Shown here one piece after another: positions 15,732 through 22,672 of a stretch of 64,000 nucleotides of DNA. The DNA is taken from the NCBI RefSeq assembly GCF_000737705.1, contig NZ_JPRH01000001.1, positions 186,001 through 250,000 of the forward strand. The letters are read 5' to 3'. The stretch's first letter is position 1. Every line of letters begins with the position of its first letter. Below the pieces are notes generated by a model. The model saw only the letters and a program-made list of their open reading frames with translations, had not been told where the DNA came from and did not search any database. Source of the DNA: Chryseobacterium soli (GTDB lineage: Bacteria; Bacteroidota; Bacteroidia; Flavobacteriales; Weeksellaceae). The position numbers and the translations under genes are program-made.

Positions 15732-17777
15732 ATGAAAGCTCCACAGGCACAACAAATAGATAAAACACTCGAAATACACGGCGATACTAGAACAGATAAG
15801 TATTTCTGGCTTAACGAAAGAGAAAATCCGGAAGTCATCAAATACCTGGAAGAAGAGAATGCTTACGCAGATTTTGTAATGAAGGATACGGAACAGCTGC
15901 AGGAAGATCTTTTCGAAGAAATGAAAGCCCGATATAAGAAAGATGACGAATCATTACCTTATTTCTACAATGAATACTGGTATATCGTCCGTTATGAAGA
16001 AGGAAGGGAATATCCTATTTTCTGCAGAAAACATCTAAGTCTGGAACATCAGGAAGAGATCATTTTAGATGTCAACATTCTGGCAGAAGGGGAAACTTTT
16101 TTTGAAGTAGGAAGCGTTGCCGTGAGCCCTAATAACAAACTGGCTTCATTTTCTTCAGATAATGTAGGAAGAAGAATTTATGACATCAATTTTAAAGATC
16201 TGACTACAGGAGAAATCCTGGCAGATAAGATTGAAAATACAACAGGAAAAGCGGTTTGGGCCAATGACAATACCCATGTATTTTATATTAGAAAAGATGA
16301 CAGTTTACGGGCATTCCAGGTATACAGACATGCATTAGGAACAGATCCTTCCGAAGATGTCTTAATTTTCCATGAAGAGGATGATACTTTTGATGTGAAT
16401 GTTTTCAAGACAAAATCTTTACAATATATTTTCATTGCAAGCTCAAGCACGATTTCTGACGAGCACCGTTTTATTCCTTCCGATGATGTTTTTGCAGAGT
16501 GGAAAATCATTCAGCCCAGAATTGATGATCTTGAGTATTCTGTAGAACATTACGAAGACGAATTCTACATCATTACCAATGCAGATGATGCCTTCAATTT
16601 CAAAATCGTAAAGACTAAAATTGAAAATTGCGGAATAGAAAACTGGGTGGATGTTATTCCTCACCGCGCTGAAGTTTTGCTTGAAGGTTTTGAGATCTTT
16701 AAAGAGTATCTGGTTATTGAAGAAAGAGAAAAGGGTCTGCTGCAGATTAAAATTATTGATGAAAAGACGAACGAGTCTTATTATCTACCTTTTTCTGATC
16801 CTACGTACACAGCGTATATCGCTATTAATTTAGAATTCGACACCGAGGTTCTGCGCTATGGATACACTTCACTGACCCAGCCAAGTTCCACGTACGAATA
16901 CAATATGAAGGATAAAACCACAAAACTTCTGAAACAGCAGGAGGTATTAGGTGGAACATTCATTCCTGAAAATTATATTTCTGAAAGAATCTGGGCTGAT
17001 TCCAGAGATGGAGAATCCAAGGTTCCTATTTCATTAGTTTATCATAAAGACACTAAAAAATCGGCCGATACTCCCCTTCTTTTATATGGATATGGAAGTT
17101 ACGGACATACGGTTGATGCCAGCTTCTCCAATGTAAGGCTCTCTATTTTAGATAGAGGTTTCATTTATGCGATTGCCCACATCCGTGGCGGAGAATATCT
17201 GGGAAGAGAATGGTATGAGGATGGTAAAATGCTTTTTAAGAAAAATACATTCTTTGACTTTATTGATGCCGGAAAGCACTTAATTAAAGAAAACTATACT
17301 TCATCAAAACATTTATATGCGATGGGTGGAAGCGCCGGAGGTTTATTGGTGGGAGCCGTGATCAATTATGAGCCTGGCCTTTTCAATGGAATTGTTGCAC
17401 AGGTTCCTTTTGTAGACGTAGTTACCACGATGCTGGATGAAACGATTCCTTTGACAACCGGAGAATATGACGAATGGGGAAATCCTAATGATGAAGAATA
17501 TTACCATTACATGAAAGAATATTCGCCTTACGATAATATCGAAGCGAAAGATTACCCACATATGCTGATCACAACAGGTCTGCACGATTCTCAGGTTCAG
17601 TATTGGGAGCCTGCAAAATGGACCGCAAAACTAAGAGAATTAAAAACCGACAACAACCTTTTAGTCTTCAAAACTGACATGAGTTCCGGACATGGAGGAG
17701 CAAGCGGAAGGTTTGAATCACTGAAAGAAGATGCATTGGAATACGCATTTTTATTAAAATTAGAAAACAATTACTAA
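15732..17777 (+). CDS. ptrB: S9A family oligopeptidase B
   Basis: Serine peptidase that cuts short peptides after Lys or Arg. The 681-residue protein has the N-terminal seven-bladed propeller domain, opening with Asp-Lys-Tyr-Phe-Trp-Leu-Asn-Glu-Arg, and the C-terminal alpha/beta hydrolase with Ser534 in Gly-Gly-Ser-Ala-Gly-Gly, Asp619 in His-Asp-Ser-Gln-Val and His654 in Ser-Gly-His-Gly-Gly. The Ala-His-Ile-Arg-Gly-Gly-Glu-Tyr-Leu-Gly-Arg-Glu-Trp-Tyr segment is typical. No signal peptide, so probably cytosolic. It is followed within 7 bp by two small genes in the same direction. Confidence 0.94.
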   Translation: MKAPQAQQIDKTLEIHGDTRTDKYFWLNERENPEVIKYLEEENAYADFVMKDTEQLQEDLFEEMKARYKKDDESLPYFYNEYWYIVRYEEGREYPIFCRKHLSLEHQEEIILDVNILAEGETFFEVGSVAVSPNNKLASFSSDNVGRRIYDINFKDLTTGEILADKIENTTGKAVWANDNTHVFYIRKDDSLRAFQVYRHALGTDPSEDVLIFHEEDDTFDVNVFKTKSLQYIFIASSSTISDEHRFIPSDDVFAEWKIIQPRIDDLEYSVEHYEDEFYIITNADDAFNFKIVKTKIENCGIENWVDVIPHRAEVLLEGFEIFKEYLVIEEREKGLLQIKIIDEKTNESYYLPFSDPTYTAYIAINLEFDTEVLRYGYTSLTQPSSTYEYNMKDKTTKLLKQQEVLGGTFIPENYISERIWADSRDGESKVPISLVYHKDTKKSADTPLLLYGYGSYGHTVDASFSNVRLSILDRGFIYAIAHIRGGEYLGREWYEDGKMLFKKNTFFDFIDAGKHLIKENYTSSKHLYAMGGSAGGLLVGAVINYEPGLFNGIVAQVPFVDVVTTMLDETIPLTTGEYDEWGNPNDEEYYHYMKEYSPYDNIEAKDYPHMLITTGLHDSQVQYWEPAKWTAKLRELKTDNNLLVFKTDMSSGHGGASGRFESLKEDALEYAFLLKLENNY

Positions 17778-17784
17778 AATACTT

Positions 17785-17988
17785 ATGCCCCTCCTAGTTG
17801 TTTTTTTATGCTTTTTAATTGTATACTATCTTTTTCAAAAAAGTAAGATCAATAGAATTGAAAAACAAGAATCTTTACAAGATAAGAAGAATGATAAGTA
17901 TGAACAACTTCTTGATCTTGCGAGAAAACAAGATGCTGCAAAATCTGAAGAGGAAAATGCTAATAAAAATAACAACCTGGAGAATTGA
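17785..17988 (+). CDS. Small single-helix membrane protein
   Basis: A 67-residue protein with one hydrophobic helix at the N-terminus (about 3-18) and a highly charged Lys/Glu/Asp/Asn-rich tail from residue 19 that should be helical and soluble. It lies 7 bp after ptrB and 10 bp before the next small gene, so the three are probably one transcript. Not recognised; function unknown. Confidence 0.6.
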   Translation: MPLLVVFLCFLIVYYLFQKSKINRIEKQESLQDKKNDKYEQLLDLARKQDAAKSEEENANKNNNLEN

Positions 17989-17998
17989 TTTATAAATT

Positions 17999-18340
17999 AT
18001 GATTAACGAAGCTGAATACTGGAAAAAGATAGAACAATTTTTTGAGGAAAACTTCCAGACTGAAAAGAATCCACCGATTGAAACCATCCTGTTTCTGATC
18101 GGACTTCAGGAATTGGGAAGCGGCCAGCAAAAATATACGAAAGACGATAAATTAAACATCCTTCATATTGCTGTTTGCAGGTTATTAGAGCCTTTTGGTT
18201 ATTATAAATTCACACATTATGAAGATGGATGGCCTCATTTTGAAAAAATAGAAGGACTTCCTGAATTAAGACCTAATGAACAATCTTTGCTGATGAAAAA
18301 AGCAATTATTCAATACTTTCAGGATGAAGAACTGATCTAG
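17999..18340 (+). CDS. Conserved small cytosolic protein of unknown function
   Basis: A 113-residue acidic protein with motifs Glu-Ala-Glu-Tyr-Trp-Lys-Lys-Ile near the start, Pro-Pro-Ile-Glu-Thr-Ile-Leu-Phe-Leu-Ile-Gly-Leu-Gln-Glu-Leu-Gly and Gly-Tyr-Tyr-Lys-Phe ... Asp-Gly-Trp-Pro-His-Phe. It reads like a conserved flavobacterial family, but no function is known to me. Last gene of the ptrB group; a strong hairpin follows at 18351. Confidence 0.65.
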   Translation: MINEAEYWKKIEQFFEENFQTEKNPPIETILFLIGLQELGSGQQKYTKDDKLNILHIAVCRLLEPFGYYKFTHYEDGWPHFEKIEGLPELRPNEQSLLMKKAIIQYFQDEELI

Positions 18341-18350
18341 TCAACAAAAT

Positions 18351-18384
18351 AAAAAATGGAGAGTACTAATACTTTCCATTTTTT
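18351..18384. terminator. Bidirectional terminator
   Basis: AAAAAATGGAGAGT and ACTTTCCATTTTTT form a 14-bp stem with one G-T pair and an ACTAAT loop; both strands end in T-runs. It lies between the plus-strand small gene and the convergent SRPBCC gene. Confidence 0.8.
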
Positions 18385-18464
18385 ATTATAATTCATTGAG
18401 AGTTATTATTTCGCAGAACGGACTTAAAAGCCTGCCAGCAAATACGTAATTTCCAAAATGAAAA

Positions 18465-18956
18465 TTACTTTGTCTTAAGAATATCTTCCAGCTGATTCAG
18501 CGTCATTTTAAAACCTTCTTCAAATCCCATTTCATCGTGCTTCTTCATCGCTTCTGTGGACGGAAAATGAATATTTACGGTCATTTTAGCGCCTTCTTCT
18601 ACTCCGGTAAATCCTACCAGCCATTTAGACGGTTCTACTTCTTCATTTACCTTTCCATCTTCATCACAGAAAGCTGCTACTCCATCATAACTTCTGTGTG
18701 CATTAATTTCTCCGTATTGCACCTGGGCATACATTCTCTCACCATTCGTACCTGCCATTATGTAATGCCAGACTCCGTTTTCTTTAAAATCCATGGCTAC
18801 CGTTTCGCATTTCCATGGTTTTGGAGCCCACCACTGGTCCAATAATTCGGCCTGGGTAAAATAATCCCATACTTTTGAAACGTCTGCGTCAAAAATTTTC
18901 ATGACATACACCGTATTCAAATCAAAATCTTTGTTAAAAATGATCGTTGAGTTCAT
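18465..18956 (-). CDS. SRPBCC (AHSA1-type) ligand-binding domain protein
   Basis: A 163-residue cytosolic protein of the START/Bet v1-like fold, activator-of-Hsp90 (AHSA1) type: Phe-Asp-Ala-Asp-Val-Ser-Lys-Val-Trp-Asp-Tyr-Phe-Thr near 22-34, Leu-Asp-Gln-Trp-Trp-Ala-Pro-Lys-Pro-Trp near 39-48, and the closing Gly-Phe-Lys-Met-Thr-Leu-Asn-Gln-Leu-Glu. Proteins of this class bind small hydrophobic ligands; the ligand here is unknown. Monocistronic, with its own promoter. Confidence 0.85.
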   Translation of the reverse strand: MNSTIIFNKDFDLNTVYVMKIFDADVSKVWDYFTQAELLDQWWAPKPWKCETVAMDFKENGVWHYIMAGTNGERMYAQVQYGEINAHRSYDGVAAFCDEDGKVNEEVEPSKWLVGFTGVEEGAKMTVNIHFPSTEAMKKHDEMGFEEGFKMTLNQLEDILKTK

Positions 18957-18972
18957 AAGTAAATATTTATAA

Positions 18973-18980
18973 CAAACTTA
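18973..18980 (-). promoter_or_regulatory. -7 box TAAGTTTG of the SRPBCC gene
   Basis: A full TAnnTTTG match on the minus strand, 16 bp before the ATG at 18956. Confidence 0.5.
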
Positions 18981-19158
18981 GTATTTTAATTTATAGAAGG
19001 GCTTTTCATAGGACAAGATCTTAAACATTTATAATAAAATGTTAAAAAACATAGTTTTAAGAAAAATTACACAATTTTTTGGCTCGTTTTTTGTTTATGA
19101 AGTCTTAAAATAATTAATTTTAACATTCATAATTCCAAATAATTTTAATTAAAGATAA

Positions 19159-20706
19159 ATGAATAATAAATTCATCCCAATAATCTCGGTGTTTATGACG
19201 ATTTCACTGATTGTTTTCGTTACGCTCCAGTTTTATTGGCTGAAAGGTTATTACGGCGCACTGGATCAGGAGTTTTCCAATAAAGTTTATTCGGCTTTGG
19301 AGAGCACCTCAAAAAGCATTGGAGAAATTGAAGTTGATAAAATCATGAACGGAGATTACAAGAATTTCAGAAACAACGTTCTTGCCAACAACAGTCAACC
19401 TTCTTTAACCACCATTCAGCAAGTAGAAGATTCAGGTACTCAGCGCCAGATCATTTATTCTAAAAATATCATTGAAAAAACGCAGCTTCCCATCTCCCAA
19501 CGTGGAGATTCTATCCGGTTAACCACTTTATACACCGATGAAGCAGCCTATAAAGTAAAACGGGATACGACCAACCGCGAACCTCTTACGGCAGAAATAA
19601 ACCGCGATATTGAGAATGGTGATTATGCAGTAAAAGAATTTGTAAAAGTGAATGGCAGTAACCTTCCCATTACAAAAAGGGTGGATGATAAAATTCTAGA
19701 TTCTGTATTGATCAAGGAGCTTAAAATACGGGGAATCAGTTCAAAATTTGGGTTTGGGGTTACGGATAAAAACAACAACCTTACCAGCATTTTCAATAAA
19801 GCCTACAAAGAGAAAAAAGACAACAGTGTCTACAGTTATCCACTTTTTACAGACAAAAAAGACCGTACTTTATACAGTTTGGCTCTGGTATTCCCTAAAA
19901 AGGAATATTCTCTGGCTATGAACAACTGGCCGATGCTGCTCGGAACATTTCTTTCATTATTGACCATTCTGGGGATTTATATTATTTCCATTAATTATAT
20001 GATGCGGCAGAAAAAGCTGGCAGAGATAAAAACGGATTTCATCAACAATATGTCTCATGAGTTCAAGACTCCCCTGGCTACAATTTCTGTGGCAACCGAT
20101 TCTTTGGCTAATGATAAAATTGCAACGAATCCCGATAAGGTAAAATATTACTCCGAGCTGATCAAGCAGGAAAACATACGAATGAAAAAACAGGTGGAGA
20201 ATGTTCTGAACATGTCTAAACTTGAAAGAAATGAGGTGAAATTATTTTTAAAGGAAACCAACGTTCGGGAATTAATTAAAAGAACTACGGAATCATTTAA
20301 CCTGATTGTACAGCAAAGAAACGGTTCTCTTACCCAGGAGTTCAACGCTTCTCAATACATCTTTAAGATTGATGAATTTCATATCTCAAACATGCTGGTT
20401 AATTTACTGGACAACGCCAATAAATACTCTCCGGAGGCACCCGAAATCCATGTAAAAACAAGAAACGAGGGAAATATGTACGTCATTGAGATTTCTGATA
20501 AAGGAATGGGAATGGAAACCGAGAATAAAACTAAAATCTTCGAAAAATTCTTCAGAGAGGAAACAGGAAACATCCATAACGTAAAGGGACAAGGCCTAGG
20601 GCTGTCCTACGTGAAAAAGATTGTAGAACTTCATAAAGGACAAGTCCTTGTAGATTCTCATAAAGAAAAAGGAAGTACGTTTACCATAAAACTTCCAATG
20701 AGCTAG
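19159..20706 (+). CDS. Sensor histidine kinase
   Basis: A 515-residue inner-membrane kinase: helix 1 at about 6-27, a periplasmic region of about 225 residues, helix 2 at about 258-282, no clear HAMP domain, then the H-box Asn-Asn-Met-Ser-His-Glu-Phe-Lys-Thr-Pro-Leu with phospho-acceptor His300, the N-box Leu-Asp-Asn-Ala-Asn-Lys-Tyr-Ser, and ATP-lid glycines Asp-Lys-Gly-Met-Gly and Gly-Gln-Gly-Leu-Gly-Leu-Ser. It is followed by an OmpR-type regulator 119 bp downstream; the pair is found together in flavobacteria. The signal it senses is unknown. Confidence 0.93.
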   Translation: MNNKFIPIISVFMTISLIVFVTLQFYWLKGYYGALDQEFSNKVYSALESTSKSIGEIEVDKIMNGDYKNFRNNVLANNSQPSLTTIQQVEDSGTQRQIIYSKNIIEKTQLPISQRGDSIRLTTLYTDEAAYKVKRDTTNREPLTAEINRDIENGDYAVKEFVKVNGSNLPITKRVDDKILDSVLIKELKIRGISSKFGFGVTDKNNNLTSIFNKAYKEKKDNSVYSYPLFTDKKDRTLYSLALVFPKKEYSLAMNNWPMLLGTFLSLLTILGIYIISINYMMRQKKLAEIKTDFINNMSHEFKTPLATISVATDSLANDKIATNPDKVKYYSELIKQENIRMKKQVENVLNMSKLERNEVKLFLKETNVRELIKRTTESFNLIVQQRNGSLTQEFNASQYIFKIDEFHISNMLVNLLDNANKYSPEAPEIHVKTRNEGNMYVIEISDKGMGMETENKTKIFEKFFREETGNIHNVKGQGLGLSYVKKIVELHKGQVLVDSHKEKGSTFTIKLPMS

Positions 20707-20825
20707 AGAATACATTATAACAGATTTTAATCAATTTATACAACAATAAGAACCAATAACAAAATATAAGAAGTAAAAGAGTGAGGAAGCTCATTCTACA
20801 CTATTAATTATTAATATTTACAACT

Positions 20826-21512
20826 ATGAGCAACAGGATATTATTAGTAGAAGACGACCAGAGTTTCGGAGCAGTGCTGAAGGATTACTTAACGATAAAT
20901 AACTTTGAAGTTACCCTTGCTACGGATGGTGAACAAGGATTGAAAGAGTTTACTGAAAATGAATTCGACATCTGCATTTTTGATGTGATGATGCCGAAAA
21001 AAGATGGATTTTCGTTAGCAGAAGATGTGAAGAAAATCGATAAAAATACTCCTATTATCTTCCTTACCGCAAGAAATATGAGGGAAGATATCCTGAAAGG
21101 ATACCAGTTAGGGGCAGATGACTACATCACTAAACCGTTTGATACTGAATTGTTGTTATATAAAATAAAAGCAATTCTTCAAAGAAGCTCTACCCTGGAA
21201 AATGAAGAGCAGGAGCAGTTCAAAATCAGCAATATCTTCTTTGATTCTATGCTGAGACAACTGAAAGTAGGTGATAAAGAATACAAACTTTCTCCAAAAG
21301 AAAATGAGCTGTTAAAACTTCTTTGTATCCACAGAAATGATTTCATGCCGAGAGATCTTGCCCTAAGAAAAATCTGGAAAAAAGAAAACTACTTTACCGC
21401 GAGAAGTATGGACGTTTATATTGCCAAACTTCGTAAGCTATTGAAAGATGATGAAGGATTGGAAATCATCAACGTTCACGGTGAAGGATTCAGACTTTTG
21501 GTTAAAAATTAA
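20826..21512 (+). CDS. OmpR-family response regulator
   Basis: A 228-residue two-domain regulator. The receiver holds the acidic pair Asp10-Asp11, the phosphorylation site Asp53 in Ile-Phe-Asp-Val-Met-Met-Pro, the Thr of Phe-Leu-Thr-Ala and Lys of Thr-Lys-Pro-Phe. The winged-helix domain covers about 130-228 (Lys-Leu-Ser-Pro-Lys-Glu-Asn-Glu-Leu-Leu; Tyr-Ile-Ala-Lys-Leu-Arg-Lys-Leu-Leu). Probable partner of the kinase at 19159. Its target genes are unknown; the metal locus right after it is a candidate. It ends in a hairpin that overlaps the next promoter. Confidence 0.94.
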   Translation: MSNRILLVEDDQSFGAVLKDYLTINNFEVTLATDGEQGLKEFTENEFDICIFDVMMPKKDGFSLAEDVKKIDKNTPIIFLTARNMREDILKGYQLGADDYITKPFDTELLLYKIKAILQRSSTLENEEQEQFKISNIFFDSMLRQLKVGDKEYKLSPKENELLKLLCIHRNDFMPRDLALRKIWKKENYFTARSMDVYIAKLRKLLKDDEGLEIINVHGEGFRLLVKN

Positions 21513-21536
21513 TCCCAAAACCGGATTATAAATATA

Positions 21537-21572
21537 AAATTAGCAAAACAATTCAAAATGTTTTGCTAATTT
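21537..21572 (+). terminator. Terminator of the response regulator gene, overlapping the next promoter
   Basis: AAATTAGCAAAACA and TGTTTTGCTAATTT form a perfect 14-bp stem around an 8-bp loop. The right arm and trailing Ts also form the -7 box TAATTTTG of the next gene. Confidence 0.75.
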
Positions 21573-21574
21573 TG
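21567..21574 (+). promoter_or_regulatory. -7 box TAATTTTG of the lipoprotein gene
   Basis: A full TAnnTTTG match 10 bp before the ATG at 21585 (16 bp before the alternative ATG at 21591), lying inside the arm of the upstream terminator. Confidence 0.5.
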
Positions 21575-21584
21575 TTTCATACCT

Positions 21585-22223
21585 ATGGATATGAAGAATA
21601 CATTCTTTGGCTTGATGGCCATTTCAATACTTATAGTTTCCTGTAAAAAAGATGAAAGAGCAACTTATCTAAAAGAAGAAGCAGGGACAGCCCAGCCGGG
21701 AATGGCGGTTAACAATGCTCCCAAAGCATCTCTTATGGATCAGGCCGGAATAACCAATACCGTTTCTCCAGCTCCTGCAGCCACAGCTCCCGGGATGAAC
21801 CCTCCTCACGGACAGCCAGGCCACCGATGTGATATTCCTGTAGGACAGCCTTTGAATGGTCAAATTGCAGCTCCTGCAGCACAAAATATTACAGTCAATG
21901 GCAATAATACCATTCAGATCGATCCCAATGCCGTATCTCCCGGAAAAATCATGATTGATAATAACGGAAAGCAGGTAAAAACAGCGCCGGGAATGAATCC
22001 TCCTCACGGACAACCCGGACACCGTTGTGATATTCCTGTAGGGCAGCCCTTAAGCAGTAAGCCTGCACCACAGCCTGCTGCGGCACCAGCTCAACAGAAT
22101 GTTCCCGCACCGGTTCCTGTCTCTCAGCAAACATTGGCAAGTGGCGAAAAACCTAAGCTTAATCCAGCTCATGGGGAACCTTTTCACGACTGCAGCTTAA
22201 AAGTTGGTGATCCATTCCCATAA
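21585..22223 (+). CDS. Lipoprotein with repeated MNPPHGQPGHRCD motif
   Basis: A 212-residue (or 210, from the second Met) lipoprotein: a short hydrophobic segment ends in the lipobox Ile-Val-Ser-Cys with lipid Cys20. The rest is Pro/Ala/Gln-rich and unstructured, apart from a block beginning Gly-Met-Asn-Pro-Pro-His-Gly-Gln-Pro-Gly-His-Arg-Cys-Asp and ending Val-Gly-Gln-Pro-Leu, present nearly identically at 69-90 and 135-156 and in weaker form at 191-210 (Asn-Pro-Ala-His-Gly-Glu-Pro-Phe-His-Asp-Cys). The His, Met and Cys residues would suit metal binding, and the next genes look metal-related, but this is inference; the family is not known to me. Confidence 0.75.
   Translation: MDMKNTFFGLMAISILIVSCKKDERATYLKEEAGTAQPGMAVNNAPKASLMDQAGITNTVSPAPAATAPGMNPPHGQPGHRCDIPVGQPLNGQIAAPAAQNITVNGNNTIQIDPNAVSPGKIMIDNNGKQVKTAPGMNPPHGQPGHRCDIPVGQPLSSKPAPQPAAAPAQQNVPAPVPVSQQTLASGEKPKLNPAHGEPFHDCSLKVGDPFP
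21783..22054 (+). repeat. In-gene direct repeat coding for the His/Cys motif
   Basis: Two near-identical blocks of about 72 bp, 21783-21856 and 21981-22054, differ mainly at third codon positions, so the protein sequence has been kept while the DNA drifted. A third, degenerate unit follows near 22160-22220. Confidence 0.7.
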
Positions 22224-22229
22224 TTTTTG

Positions 22230-22237
22230 TAATTTTG
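22230..22237 (+). promoter_or_regulatory. -7 box TAATTTTG of the Cys-rich protein gene
   Basis: A full TAnnTTTG match only 5 bp before the GTG start at 22243, in a 19-bp gap after the lipoprotein stop. If it is used, the mRNA begins at or next to the start codon. Confidence 0.45.
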
Positions 22238-22242
22238 CAGCT

Positions 22243-22605
22243 GTGAAGCTATTTCAGATTTTGACAATATTATTCTGTTTAGGGATCTTTTTGATTCCTA
22301 AGGATAATTTCTATGCGCAGGCTTCACAGGAAACCTGCTGCAAAAAAGAATCTAAAAGCTGCTGTAAGAATCACAGTACATCTTCCAAGGACAAGCATTC
22401 TAAAGACAGTAAATCATCGTGTAATGACGACTGCTGTACCTTTTGTGTTGCTTGTGCTCCATTTCTGGAAATAGCCTCTTCAAAAAACCTGATCTCTTTA
22501 GAGTTTTTGAATCTCAGCCTTAACAAAAACGGACAGTTTCAATATGCTGATCCTTACATTTCAGATAGTTTAAAAGAAATCTGGCAGCCGCCTAAATTAG
22601 GTTAA
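22243..22605 (+). CDS. Cys-rich secreted protein of a metal-type TonB locus
   Basis: About 121 residues starting at GTG (a TTG 39 bp upstream would overlap the lipoprotein gene). A signal peptide to about residue 26 is followed by a segment rich in Cys, Lys, Ser and His with the pairs Cys-Cys-Lys-Lys, Cys-Cys-Lys-Asn-His and Asp-Asp-Cys-Cys-Thr-Phe-Cys-Val-Ala-Cys, and the protein ends Ile-Trp-Gln-Pro-Pro-Lys-Leu-Gly. Small proteins of this build commonly precede copper-type TonB receptors in Bacteroidetes (DUF6660-like, from recollection). It lies 67 bp before the receptor. It may bind a soft metal such as copper; not proven. Confidence 0.65.
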   Translation: MKLFQILTILFCLGIFLIPKDNFYAQASQETCCKKESKSCCKNHSTSSKDKHSKDSKSSCNDDCCTFCVACAPFLEIASSKNLISLEFLNLSLNKNGQFQYADPYISDSLKEIWQPPKLG

Positions 22606-22672
22606 TTGTATTATCAGACGGTTCATTTATAAAGTAATGAACTGATTTTCAATTAATTTAAACTTAAACAAA

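Noticed and set aside
19159..21512. Copper-sensing role for the kinase/regulator pair ahead of the metal locus
   Set aside because: Nearness only; the kinase sensor has no visible metal motif and a terminator separates the regulator from the lipoprotein gene.
21783..22054. CRISPR-like repeat spacing
   Set aside because: Only two copies, in frame inside a lipoprotein gene, with third-position differences; it is a protein repeat.
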